A DNA stretch of 64,000 bases from Portulaca oleracea (lineage: Eukaryota; Streptophyta; Magnoliopsida; Caryophyllales; Portulacaceae): NCBI GenBank assembly GCA_029582165.1, contig CM055877.1, positions 30,586,241 to 30,650,240 on the forward strand, in the 5' to 3' direction. The position numbers were made by a program, and so were the translations under genes. The notes beneath the pieces were generated by a model. That model searched no databases and was not told the origin of the DNA. It saw only the letters and a list, made by a program, of their open reading frames with translations. The stretch's first letter is position 1. Each line of letters starts with the position of its first letter. Shown here in pieces: positions 1 through 10,233 of the stretch.

Positions 1-350
1 TCCTCGAGCATCCAAAAGATATCTACTCGCATCACTTGGTCAAAGGTCAAGATTCGAAGGATGAATTAGCCCAAGTCATCAATGTGCATTGTTTCATGCT
101 AAATGACAAGGGTAACGTGGTAAGAATAGACATGGAAGTGAGAAGCAACGTGAACAACCCATCGCTCACGGTGAAGAAACACAAATCCAAGTCTTATGGT
201 GTTCGAGAATCGATCGAAGAAAGTTTAAGAAGTTCATCAAAGGAATCTACGATGACTTCCAAAGCTTCAAGAAGAAAGTCTTTGTGAAGAAGGAAAGTGA
301 GAGTTGATTTTTCCAAAGTTTGAGGGCAAACTTTTTCAACCGGGGGTGTA
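1..350 (+). pseudogene. Family A internal region, 3' tail (left flank)
   Basis: This is the end of an A internal region whose beginning lies outside the window. It holds the basic C-terminal tail of the A reading frame, open from about 36 to 287, including the stretch KDELAQVINVHCFML that recurs in every array copy. The tail resembles no family I can name. A G-rich tract (cgggggtgta) sits immediately before the next LTR, where the polypurine tract for plus-strand priming belongs. Its presence implies that A units continue to the left of the window. Confidence 0.75.
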
Positions 351-1177
351 TGATGCATAATTGATGGCCTTATGCATCAAGGTCAACCATGGAGACATCT
401 AATACTCACCTAGAAGAAAGAAGAGCTCAAGTCTCTCATATATCTCTCTACTTGGAAGGGATCAACTCATATGGTTGTATACTTTTGCTCCTTAATTCAA
501 GGACCATGAAGCTATCATATAAGTCATCCTAGAGAGGATTAATCTACATTCCAAGAGCTTTCATATGGTTCAAGAATGTTTAAGTTTGGATGAGAATCCA
601 AGGAGTTATTCATATTTGTAATATAGCTTAGTTCATTGTTTTCTTTATGATGTAATCATTAGAGTAGATGATGAAAGCCCTAAGTGGCCCATTTCTTGTC
701 TTGTACACACCATAAGGGAGGGCTTGTATCTATAAAAACCCACCGTAGGGGTCGGTGTAATTCATTCATACACATTGAATTTTTAGATAAACAAACACAT
801 GGTGTGTTCATTCTAGCTTTCATGCTAGGTTCTTTTCGTTTCTCTCTTATGGGATTCGAATCATCCCCTTCTTCTAGCTAAGGTTGGCATCCTTAGTGGT
901 GAAAGGAAGGAATTGAAGGTCTCTTGAAGGTGGTGTGGCTTCAACAAATGTGCATCCATTCAAACGCTTCATTCGATCATCATTCATCATTCGTTTAACC
1001 ATTCGTTCATCTTTTCTATTCATTTGGTAATCATCTTTCATTGTTCTTTCCATCCTTTCCATCCATTTCTATTCCATTTTTGGTTCTTTGGAACTTTGAG
1101 AAGGGAGATTCCTATCTTCGTTTTTAAAGATCCTTAGATATTGTGTAATGAGATCATCCTCGTCTCATTACGCAACA
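351..1177 (+). repeat. LTR-A copy 0, internally deleted
   Basis: The LTR starts TGATGCATAA and ends in a mutated GCAACA instead of GCATCA; length is 827 bp against about 950 in the array. The deletion removes the part of the 3' half that begins with the ctatatccttc motif in array LTRs: a cttgaaggtggtgtggct block joins directly to tcaacaaatgtgcatcc. The TATA box is altered to TATAAAAA (731-738). It shares the ggtgtgttcattctagc and cttatggg variants with LTRs 18-20, so it is closest to the right-hand edge of the array. Confidence 0.85.
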
Positions 1178-1445
1178 ATTTGCATCGTGAGCTTAGGAGT
1201 TTGAAATCTCTTAGTTCTTGAAACAATCTTTTTACAATCTTTCCCTCTCCCACACGTTCCCCATCACCCCTACCATCACACGTCCATCACAAAATCCATC
1301 CTCCATCACACGTCCCCACTAAACTCCACAAAGAACCCGTGAGCCCAAACACAAATCCAACCAATTCCCCCCTCACGTCCCTTCTATGCTAACCATCCTA
1401 CCATAAGTTTCTTGTGATCTTTTGAATCAAGATTGGTTCTAATGG
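1178..1445 (+). other. Family A PBS and leader, interrupted
   Basis: This is the primer-binding site and CA/CT-rich leader of an A copy. The PBS at about 1180-1196 is degenerate (tgcatcgtgagcttagg). The stretch ends exactly after the gag start codon at 1442-1445 (ATGG), where element B is inserted. It contains no gene. Confidence 0.75.
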
Positions 1446-2256
1446 TGATGCATATCATACTTCAATGCATCAAGAGGAAGCTCTTAAAGACGTCACAAAC
1501 CTACTACAACTCATTTCAAGTGGTTTCTCACATGACATCACGGGTATCTCCTACATTAAGAGATTTTTGAGCTCCTTATCTCAAGAGTCTTGAAGTTCTC
1601 ATTCAGCCATATGATAGAGCTATTCTTTATGTACATTTTGGCTTTTGAATCTTTAGTATTGGAGTTGTATTTTAGGAGATATTGTATTTTCTTTAAAGTG
1701 ATGTAATATGTGAGTGGATGACGTAAGCCCCATGGGTCTTTTCTGATGATGGGTGACGCCTAAAGGGTGGTCTCTACTATAAATAGACCCCTTAGGCCTC
1801 TTGTAAGACACATCTCATTCATATTGAAAATAAACACAAATCTCTAAAGTTGCTATGCTTTAGTTTTCTCTCTAGTTTCATAGAATTCAAATCCCTTTGG
1901 GTTTTCGTGAGGAATCTCCTCTTCTAATCCAAGATCGAGCATTCTGGGTGGTGTAAAGGAGGAGTAGGAGCTTTGAAGATTGTGTGGCTGTAGCAATTGG
2001 AGAGGCTTCTGCTCATTCTATCAAGTTCTTTTTCACGCCTCTCGCTTGGTTTTTTCGGATTGCACGCTTTGCTAGTCTTTGTTTCTCTTGATTGTCTTTA
2101 GTCATACGCATTAGAACTCTCGCCCATAGCCATCCATTTCATTCCAAATTCCTTCGTTTCATGCTTTTTGAGAAATCAACAATCACAAGTTCTATCTTGT
2201 GAACGATCCGTTTTCATTTCGTGTATGATGAATTGTTTTTGATTCATTATGCATCA
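1446..2256 (+). repeat. LTR-B (left copy)
   Basis: An 811-bp LTR begins TGATGCATAT and ends TTATGCATCA. Its first 27 bp fold as an 8-bp inverted repeat (1446-1453 with 1465-1472). Near the 3' end, 2225-2233 pairs with 2242-2250 with one mismatch. TATAAATA lies at 1778-1785, followed by gaccccttagg. It is the 5' LTR of element B because a PBS and a Gag frame follow. Confidence 0.88.
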
Positions 2257-2573
2257 AAAGTGGTATCAGAGCTTAGGTTGTTGATATCTCGTGTGTCTTT
2301 CATCAAGAACTCATCAAGAACCCATCAAGAATTCATCAAGAATTCATGAAGAACCTTAAGCTCCACAAAAGCTAGCCAAATCCGTCCCTTATCCCATCAC
2401 ATTCACACGCCACCCTAGAGTTCTTCCAAGAACTCATAAAGAACCCAACAAGAATTCATCAAGAATTCATAAAAAACCCCAAACTCCACAAAGAACCCTA
2501 AAACCAAACACAAACCTACCCAAATCCGTCCCTTACCTACGAGAGTTCTAATTTGACATCAAGATTGAATCAA
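2257..2573 (+). other. Element B PBS and leader (left copy)
   Basis: The PBS tggtatcagagcttagg occupies 2261-2277 and is a perfect TGGTATCAGAGC match to the plant initiator-Met tRNA 3' end. The leader carries a run of imperfect 15-bp repeats based on aactcatcaag/aattcatcaag (about 2298-2350). No open frame of note precedes the gag start codon. Confidence 0.85.
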
Positions 2574-3098
2574 ATGGACGAGTCTCAATCTAGTTCACCT
2601 AAGAATGCCGACGCATGGATGCAAATCGAGATGTTGCAAAAACAATTAAAGACTTATATGGATTTGAATCGAGCTTTACAAAAGGAGTCTTTAAATGTTG
2701 ATCAAGATGCTTCATACACGCCTAGTTCATTATCAAGAAGAGGTGAACGCTTTGATTTTAAAGTCAAATACCAATTTGATGGTAGTTTAGATCCGAGGTA
2801 TTTCGATCGATTCAAACGGCTGAACGTGTGTTTGATTTGAAAGAAGTTAATGATGAGCTAAAAGTGAAGTATGAGCATTGAAGTTGAGAAAGCATGCTAG
2901 TATTCGTGGACTAACCTTCAAAAGAAACGCCAAGCAAAAGGGAAAGACAAGATTCGTTCTTGGGAAAAGATGAAGTCCAAATTGCAAGGAAAATTTCTAC
3001 CCCAAAGCTACGTCCAAGACAACTATGTCAAGCTTCAAAAGCTAGTTCAAGGGTCCAAATCGGTGGAAGAGTATACCAAAGAGTTTGAACAACTCCTT
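2574..3098 (+). pseudogene. Element B gag, broken and truncated (left copy)
   Basis: The frame starts MDESQSSSPKNADA and continues into a coiled coil, as in the intact version at 58935. Small deletions break it: bases are missing near 2612, 2770, 2805, 2870 and 2910 compared with the right-hand copy, so only the first 80 or so codons read through. The 3' part is removed by the minus-strand element C at 3099. Several of the missing bases lie in CTTG/TTGG contexts and may be consensus errors. Confidence 0.8.
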
Positions 3099-4167
3099 TG
3101 ATGCATAATGGACCAAGGGTTGATCACATTACACACGATTTAAGGATCTTTAAAAACGAAGATAAGAATCTCCCTTCTCAAAGTTCTTAAGGATCCAAAA
3201 ATGAATGATAATGGATGAAGATAAACGAAAAGAGGGATAAATTCGTTTACCAAGATCAAATGGAAGTTTGATGAACGATGGAATGACGATTGATGAATGA
3301 TGATGAACGACAACTCCTTGAACGTTTGAAGAACGAATGAAGATGATTGAATGCTTGATGAGTTCTTGATGAATTTGATGAGTTCTCGATGAATTCTCGA
3401 TGAATGTCGCTTGAACGGTTGAACGATAATGGCGATTTGAAGCTCTCTGAAGGATATAGGCACACCACCTCCAAGACTCTTCAATTCCTTCCTTTCACCA
3501 TCTAAGATAGCCAATCATAGAATAGAAGAAGGATACTGCTCTCCTCAAGAGAAACGAAAGTTCTAGCACAAAAACTAGAGAGAAAACAACACCTTGTGTT
3601 TGTTTTTGATTTATCAACGACTTGAATTGAATTAATACAATGGCACCCTAGGGGTCTATTTATACTACTTTAGGGACCCTCGACGTGTACCTAGGGTTCA
3701 AGAAACCAAGAATCAACTATTACATCATATATCCTATTTATGACATCATAAACTCTAAAATACAACTCTAGAAACAAAAGACTATAACTCCTTCAATACT
3801 TGTCTGCTTTCCAAAATTCAAAACCATTGAAAGCTTATTGAAAGAGCCCAATCTGCCTTTTGATGATTTCAATAGATGTATGGATCTAGAGTTATAGAGC
3901 AAAATATCGAATTATACTTGATGGAGTCCTTTGTCACGTGAGAGATGACTTCTCAATAAGGACTCGGGAGTTATTTATGCTCATCGATGTCCTCCAAATG
4001 TGAGAGTAACTCCATGTAAGCTAGAATACCATCAAGGTCCTTCATGCTTTCTTCCTCGAGCTAATAAACCCTTGTAGTTGCTGATACCTAAGGCGACATT
4101 TGTAGCTTCTAGCCGATAGAGGTCCTTTAGTTAGGCCTCATGTATATAGCTAGGCAAATATACATCA
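3099..4167 (-). repeat. LTR-C, element 3' LTR (left copy)
   Basis: On the minus strand this 1069-bp LTR runs from TGATG(T/A)ATAT at 4167 to TTATGCATCA at 3099. Its U5 end matches LTR-A (GGGAGATTC, TTTTTAAAGATCCTTA), showing common ancestry. The minus-strand TATAAATA is at 3657-3664. The 5' terminal hairpin at 4137-4167 has one substitution. Imperfect 15-bp gaattcttgat repeats lie at about 3356-3405. Confidence 0.85.
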
Positions 4168-4468
4168 TTCTCCCCTGCTAAAAAGTTTGTCCTCAAACTT
4201 AGACAAAACTTCTTCTAAACCAAGACATAACACTTCTTCTTCCTTGTTTATAAGATGTCTTCCCATATGTGTTATCGACATCACTTCTCTTGTTCCTTCA
4301 TGAGTTTACAACTTCTTCTTGAATGCCTTGAAATCATCATAGATTCCTTTGATGCTTGACTTGAACTTCCACTTTTTCCAAGTTTTCATGACTAATCCAA
4401 TGACATCATGGAACTTCAAATCTCGCTTCTTCATAGAGAACGTAGAAACCTCATATAACTTCTAAACT

Positions 4469-4747
4469 TCAAAGTATAGATTCACAAGCTTCAGAATCTA
4501 TGATGAAGACAATAGTAAGACTTCCTTGAATCCATGGTACTTCAACCTTAGAATTCAAGCCATCTCCATATAGTATAGAAGGATTGCAAATATCACAACA
4601 TTGTAACGCTTGCTCAATGTCAACGATCATGCTTGGCCGTAAATAATACTCCTTCATCTTGTAATACGATTGTAGACCCAAATAATCAAAAGAACTCCCA
4701 TGTACTTCCATGATCAAGATTTCACGAATTCCACTCCTTGAATGCAC
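4469..4747 (-). pseudogene. Integrase zinc-binding domain remnant, element C
   Basis: The 92-codon open stretch aligns by eye with the HHCC zinc-binding domain that opens plant Ty3/gypsy integrases. Visible are IREILIMEVHG (His16), MKEYYLRPSM in place of the usual HFFWPKM block, and CDIC (Cys51, Cys54). The second histidine of the motif is a tyrosine (residue 22), so zinc binding would be impaired. The following VPWIQGS resembles the VP..PWTDIS start of the catalytic core, but the core and its DDE residues are absent. The first codons overlap the end of the linker frame, so the two are frameshifted parts of one ancestral pol. Confidence 0.65.
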
Positions 4748-5091
4748 ACTTGATTCCCTTTGAAAAGAAATCCATGATCAATATAAAAGGATTGTCGAGG
4801 ATGCTTCACATACCTTGTATACTTCTTTAAAATCATCATCATCTTCATACAACTCCTTGATATATTCAAGACTAAGTACTTTGAATCAAACATGTATCTC
4901 CTCGTTAGAAAACTTCCTTTAGTCAAAGGACTTGCTTCCTCCAAGTGACTTGATTTTGATGAACTAATCAAGTACTTCATCTCAAAACATAATGATGGCG
5001 TGATCTCCTCTTCATATGAAACATACTCCAATACTTTGTAAGATTCACGGCTTAAGCATGATTCCTCCAAGATAATATTCCTTTTGCTCAA
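4714..5091 (-). pseudogene. RNase H end and RNase H-integrase linker remnant, element C
   Basis: The frame includes GSFLTRRYMFDS, recalling the ADALSRR end of gypsy RNase H. It continues into FYIDHGFLFKGNQVC, which matches the H-DG-LF-x(4)-C stretch preceding the integrase zinc finger. The intervening EYIKELYEDDDDF is legible in the right-hand copy and shifted out of frame here. No catalytic RNase H residues are retained. Confidence 0.6.
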
Positions 5092-5727
5092 ATATCCTCA
5101 TGATAGCAACAAGTATGATTGCTAAGCCATAAGCACGTAGATTCTTCTCAAATATAGATGCAAGTATGGACCCTTCGAATAATACCTTTCTTCCTTTTGT
5201 CCACTGACTTACTCCATTTGAGATATGGTGAGATAGCATATTCTCGACGAGAGGTAAGGACATTTCTCCAAGTACTTCTCCAATTCTCCATGTGGTTTAT
5301 GCTTCGCTAACGCTAACTCCAAAGGATTTACATACTCCTTTCTACTTCTACTACATACAAAAATGTTATCAAAGTATACACATACATTCTCTTTACATTG
5401 CAATGGTACATACTCTTTCAAATATGTTGTATACTATGAGAATCAAGGACATTGATGTAGTTATCCATGAGTTGCGCTGACCTTTGCATTGACCATTATT
5501 GATGAATCATAGGCTTTGGTGGCAGCCTTTGATGCATGATAATACTCATGGAAGAGAAACGCATCAAAAGAGATAAGTGAGAGAGGTCACTTGTTGATGG
5601 TGCTTGTCTTTCATCCAAATATTCATAAATGAGAACAAGTGATGGTAAAGGATCTCGATCCTTTATAGGCCCACGCCAACCTCCATCGTGTAAAATGAGA
5701 CTCCTTGGTTCTTCAAATTCATGATAC

Positions 5728-5913
5728 TTATTCTCCATAAGTATCATAAGAGTACTTTGATCCTCCTCGACCATGAGACACAAGGTGGTAATAAGGACGC
5801 CTCTTGAGCATGATACTTCTATCATACAACTTTGATTCTTCCAACAAAGTATAACAAGAATCCATAGAAGTAATATTGCAATATAATGAATCTTGCAAAT
5901 CTGTAAAAAGCAA
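5728..5913 (-). pseudogene. Retropepsin C-terminal remnant, element C
   Basis: The open stretch contains DSLYCNITSMDSCYTLLEE followed by LYDRSIM. This matches the C-terminal strand of plant gypsy proteases, where the usual form is DxxxCDVVPMDACHLLLGRPW-x-(Y/F)DR. The GRPW turn is lost. The catalytic D-S/T-G half of the enzyme would lie upstream and is not recognisable. The same segment exists in every A unit, showing that A and C descend from one gag-pro ancestor. Confidence 0.6.
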
Positions 5914-6039
5914 GACTTACTAAACTTCGATCCATACGAAGATCATCATGGTGTGAATAACTCTTCATTTGCAATTTTAGACATTTGTTGTAGCAAGGCT
6001 AATATCTTGGTCAAGATCAATGTCAACGCCAATGATGGC

Positions 6040-6438
6040 ACAACTTTCTCCTTCTGATCAATGAACACATTTCATCACGTAGCTCTCCTCCATTCAATTC
6101 TTCTATTTCTACTTCAAGATCCTCCTCTATGTGTACCTCATTTACTTCTTTAGCCATGCTACTACATACTTCTTGAACTTGCTCATTTTCAACAAAACAT
6201 CACATTCGCAAATTCAACTTCTTCATTCACGCCTTCCTCCTCATATATCGGGGTCACATACTTGAAACTCTTCATTATTCTCCTCATACAATGGATTGTC
6301 ATACACTTTAAACTCATCTTTAGGCACGCTACATACTACATTAACTTCCTCATTTGTGCCTAGGTTATCACATACTTCATGAACATCATCATACACGCCA
6401 AATACATCAAATGATTCACTTCCAAATTCTCGTTGCCA
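6040..6438 (-). pseudogene. Acidic linker of element C Gag (left copy)
   Basis: The minus-strand translation is rich in Glu, Asp and Val, with repeated EExxVYDNP-like phrases (VYDNPLYEENNEEFQV). It corresponds to the 142-codon stretch at 62371-62799 in the right-hand copy, which is open; here it is cut by small deletions near 6250 and 6060. It lies between the capsid remnant and the protease remnant, the position of the acidic Gag-Pro spacer. Confidence 0.6.
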
Positions 6439-6960
6439 TGGATGACGCTTGTCATACACTTTCAACATGATCAAAATGAGTTCTATCCCAAAGTTCTTTA
6501 CTCTTACTTCTATTTCAACATCAAGGGCTAAAGAACTTAACTCCTCCAAGTTTGTAAGATTGATGTACAACAACACACCAAATGTAATCATTAAGACCAA
6601 GAGTATAACATACCAAAACGTCTTGATCATTCTCCTAAGGCCATACTCCGTAGTTGCCGCCTCAATTCTATGGTATATTCAATCACGCCCTTGCTCTGCT
6701 TCATTATTTCAAGCTTGTTGAAATTATCTCCTTTGTATTTGTAGGCAAGAACTCTTCTCGAACTTTATTTCCATTCTTCACGAACGCTTACTCCATTCAT
6801 AAGGTGCTTCATATTCAACCTTAGAAGAGTGAACCACACGTGATTTTGTGCTTCTTGATCCCTTTGGAAGAATCCCAAGTTCTTCCATTTGTTCGGTGAG
6901 ATCATCAAGTTGTTGCAAGCATTGTAGCTCACGCTGGGAATTCTTGCTAGAATCGCCCAT
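6439..6960 (-). pseudogene. Element C gag, shortened (left copy)
   Basis: The start codon at 6960 opens a frame beginning with SSKNSQRELQC and MEELGILPKGSRS, the same N-terminus as the array Gag. The frame breaks near 6780 and resumes as LEELSSLALDVEIEV (about 6500-6550). Where array Gag continues into the zinc knuckle, C goes straight into a VYDKRHP stretch and the acidic linker, so the knuckle is missing. Confidence 0.7.
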
Positions 6961-7192
6961 CTTGATCAATCTCGTGCAAAAAGATTGCAAGATCTATGGT
7001 TTAGGGTTTTGACGGGTAAAGGACGAGAGGTTTGTATTTGAAGCAGTTGTGTTTGGGCCATGGGTTCTGTGGAGTTTATGGTTCTTTATGAGTTCTTATG
7101 AGTTCTGGAAGAACTCATGGTGGCGTGATGATGGGAATGGTGGGGATGGCTCATGATGGAAAGATGGTGAAAGATGGATCAAGAACTAAGAG

Positions 7193-7205
7193 NNNNNNNN
7201 NNNNN
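7193..7205. other. Assembly gap (13 N)
   Basis: Thirteen ambiguous bases join the leader of element C to the middle of an LTR-A. The right-hand copy of the same leader continues with atcaatctcctaagc, a PBS and an LTR-C, so the true sequence here should contain at least an LTR-C. The gap length is therefore unlikely to reflect the missing DNA. Confidence 0.95.
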
Positions 7206-7383
7206 ATCATTCGTTTATCTTTTATTCATTATTTGGTAATCATCTTTCGTAGTTCTTTCCATCCTTTCATCCGTTTCTATTCCATTTTGGTTCTTTGGAA
7301 CTTTGAGAAGGAGATTCTATCTTCGTTTTAAAGATCCTTAGATGTTGTGTAATGAGATCATCCCTTGGTCTCATTATGCATCA
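7206..7383 (+). repeat. LTR-A copy 1 (3' part only)
   Basis: Only the last 178 bp are present, beginning inside the cattcgttcatc block; the rest is lost in the gap. Homopolymers are one base short throughout (gaaggag, cgttttaaag). Confidence 0.85.
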
Positions 7384-7631
7384 ATTGATATCGAGCTTAG
7401 GAGTTTGAAATCTCTTAGTTCTTGAAACAATCTTTTTACAATCTTTCCCTCTCCGCGTATTCCCATCACCCTACCATCGCGTCCATCACAAAATCCATCC
7501 TCCATCACGTCCCCACTAAACTCCAAAGAACGTGAGCCCAAACACAAATCAACCAATTCCCCCTCCGTCCCTTCTATGCTAACCGTCCTACCATGAGTTT
7601 CTTGTGATCTTTTGAATCAAGATTGGTTCTA

Positions 7632-9011
7632 ATGGATTACGAAAGGTCTGAGAATTCCGCGTGATCTCTGATGCTTGAAGCGACAAATTGATGATCTTGC
7701 GAGCGAATGGAAGAATGTGGGATTCTTCAAAAGTCGAAGCACAAAATCACGTGTGGTTCACTCTTGAAGGTTGAATATAGGCACCTTATGCAGAGTAAAC
7801 ATTCCAACAAAAGAATGGGAAGAAAGTTCGAAGATTTCTTGCCATCCGATTACAAGGTGACTCCATCAATGATCTTGAAGGAGTTAAGCGAGAAGCGTGG
7901 ATGTACTTGATTATACAATAGAATTGAAGTGGCAATTATGGAAGAATGGCCTTAAGGAGGGCGATCCGCATTTTGGTATACTACTTTCTTGGTCTTAATG
8001 ATTACATTCGGCGTGTTGTTGTAAATCGACCTTTCCAAACTTGGAAGAGTTAAGTTCTTTAGCTCTCGATGTTGGAAGACAAAGGAGATGTTGTCTTTGC
8101 CAAAGTTTAGGTCACATTGATTTGGAGTGTCTAACAAGAAAGATGTGTCTTTGGTTGAGTACGAAGCGTATGGTAATGAATTAAATGAGGAGGAGAATAA
8201 AGAGGAAGAAAAGGTAGAAGAGGAGCGTATGGAAAAGTGGCTTGTGACAAAAGAAGCAAGTGTAGGCGTATGAACATCACAAAGAGAGTGCAAGATCTCT
8301 CATTATACCAACAAAGGAGAAGTATGTTCATTGAACAGAAAAGGAAAGTTGTGCCTCTATGGATATCTTTTGTCCTACGAAAGGTTAAGCCATGAGTTCA
8401 TTCATTTCGATCGAAGTTTAGTAAGTCTTTGCTTTTACAAAATTTGCGATTCATTATATTGCAAAATTACTTCTATGGATTCTTGTCGTACTTTGTTGGA
8501 AGGACGAAGTTGCTTGATAGGAATATCATGCCTCTTGATGCATCTCTACTTCCATCTTATACTGCGGCTAGAAGGAAGAAAGCCATCTTGTGTTGATCAT
8601 GAAGAAGGAGTATCGAGGAATAAAGAATATAAGGATCCTATTCTTATACATTTGGAGAAGAATGAAAGGATCAGTATCCATCACATTTTGAATCTTCGAA
8701 GCGTATCTTCCGTGGCATCAAAGATATCTACTCGAGATCACTTGGTTGAAAGTAGAAGATTCGAAAGGATGAAATAGCCCAAGTCATCAAAGTGCGTTGT
8801 TTCATGCTAAATGACAAGGGTAAAGTGGTAAGAATAGACTTGGGAAGTGAGAAGCAGCGTGAGCGACCAGCGTTCGCGGTGAAGAAACACGAATCAAGTC
8901 TTATGGTGTTCGAGAATTGATCGGAAGAAAGTTTAAGAAGTTCATCAAAGGAATCTCGATGACTTGAAAGCTTTGAAGAAAGTCTTTGTGAAGAAGGCAA
9001 GTGAGAGTTGA
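7632..9011 (+). pseudogene. Family A gag-pro remnant, copy 1
   Basis: This is the shortest copy (1380 bp from start codon to tail stop). The zinc knuckle CX2CX4HX4C is readable, but a lost C directly after it (tgtctaac for tgtcctaac) shifts the frame. A 149-codon stretch at 8331-8777 reads through the protease remnant SLYCKITSMDSC and then leaves frame. The PBS (7384 on) is attgatatcgagc, two changes from functional. Confidence 0.75.
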
Positions 9012-9048
9012 TTTTCCAAAGTTTGAGGGCAAACTTTTTCAGGGTGTA

Positions 9049-9989
9049 TGATGCATAATTGATGGCCTTATGCATGAGGGACCATGGAGACATCTAATAC
9101 TCACCTAGAAGAAAGAAGAGCTCAAGTCTCTCATATATCTCTCTACTTGGAAGGATCAACTCATATGGTTGTATACTTTTGCTCCTTAATTCAAGGACAT
9201 GAAGCTATCATAGAAGTCATCTAGAGAGGATTAATCTACATTCAGGAGCTTTCGTATGGTTCGAGAATCTTTAAGTTTGGATGAGAATCAAGGAGTTATT
9301 CATATTTGTAATATAGCTTAGTTCATTGTTTTCTTTATGATGTAATCATTAGAGTAGATGATGAAAGCCTAAGTGGCCCATTTCTTGTCTTGTAGCATGT
9401 AAGGAGGGCTTGTAACTATAAATACCCCCAGGGTGCTTTGTAATTCATTCATACATTGAGTTTTAGATAAACAAACACATGTTGTGTTCTTTCTAGCTTT
9501 CATGCTAGGCTCTTTTCGTTTCTCTCTTGTTGGATTCGAATCATCCCTTCTTCTAGCTAAGGTTGGCATCCTTAGTGGTGAAAGGAAGGAATTGAAGGTC
9601 TCTTGAAGGTGGTGTGGCTATATCCTTCGAGAGTCTTCAAAGCCATAACTATCAGCGTTCATTCATCCATTTATCATCCATCTCGCGTTATTCTTCAAAG
9701 AATTCAACAAGAATTCATCAAGCATTCAACAAGAAGCATTCGTTCTTCATCATCACGTCAAGCTTAACAAGCGTGCATCCATTCAAGCGCTTCATTCGTT
9801 CATCATTCATCGTTCGTTCATCTTTTCTATTCATTATTTGGTAATCATCTTTCATAGTTCTTTCCATCCTTTTCATCCATTTCTATTCCATTTTGGTTCT
9901 TTGGAACTTTGAGAAGGAGATTCCTATCTTCGTTTTAAAGATCCTTAGATATTGTGTAATGAGATCATCCTTGGTCTCATTATGCATCA
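9049..9989 (+). repeat. LTR-A copy 2
   Basis: 941 bp. TATAAATA is at 9417-9424, with the downstream tract shortened to ccccca. The inner arm of the 5' hairpin is mutated (ttatgcatga). The stretch before the TATA box reads tgtagcatgtaagg instead of tgtacacaccataaggg. Confidence 0.87.
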
Positions 9990-10233
9990 ATTAGTATCGA
10001 GCTTAGGAGTTTGAAATCTCTTAGTTCTTGAAACAATCTTTTACAATCTTTCCCTCTCCATGTTCCCATCACCCCTACCATCACGTCCATCACAAAATCC
10101 ATCCTCCATCGCGTCCCGCTAAACTCCAAAGAACAGTGAGCCCAAACACAAATCCAACGATTCCCCTCCGTCCATACATGCTAACCATCCTACCATGAGT
10201 TTCTTGTGATCTTTTGAATCAAGATTGGTTCTA

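Larger units (their letters stand above)
4168..7192 (-). mobile_element. Element C internal region (left copy)
   Basis: Read on the minus strand, the internal region contains a leader with imperfect ttatgagttct repeats (7192-6961), a shortened gag, an acidic linker, a protease remnant, an unrecognised stretch (about 5700-5100), an RNase H-integrase linker and an integrase zinc-finger remnant. It ends at a polypurine tract at 4168-4179 (minus strand agcaggggagaa) against the 3' LTR. I see no reverse transcriptase motif. The 5' LTR is lost in the assembly gap at 7193. Confidence 0.8.

Noticed and set aside
2261..2277. Possible tRNA gene fragment
   Set aside because: Only the 3'-end complement of tRNA-iMet is present next to an LTR, which is a primer-binding site; no cloverleaf is seen.
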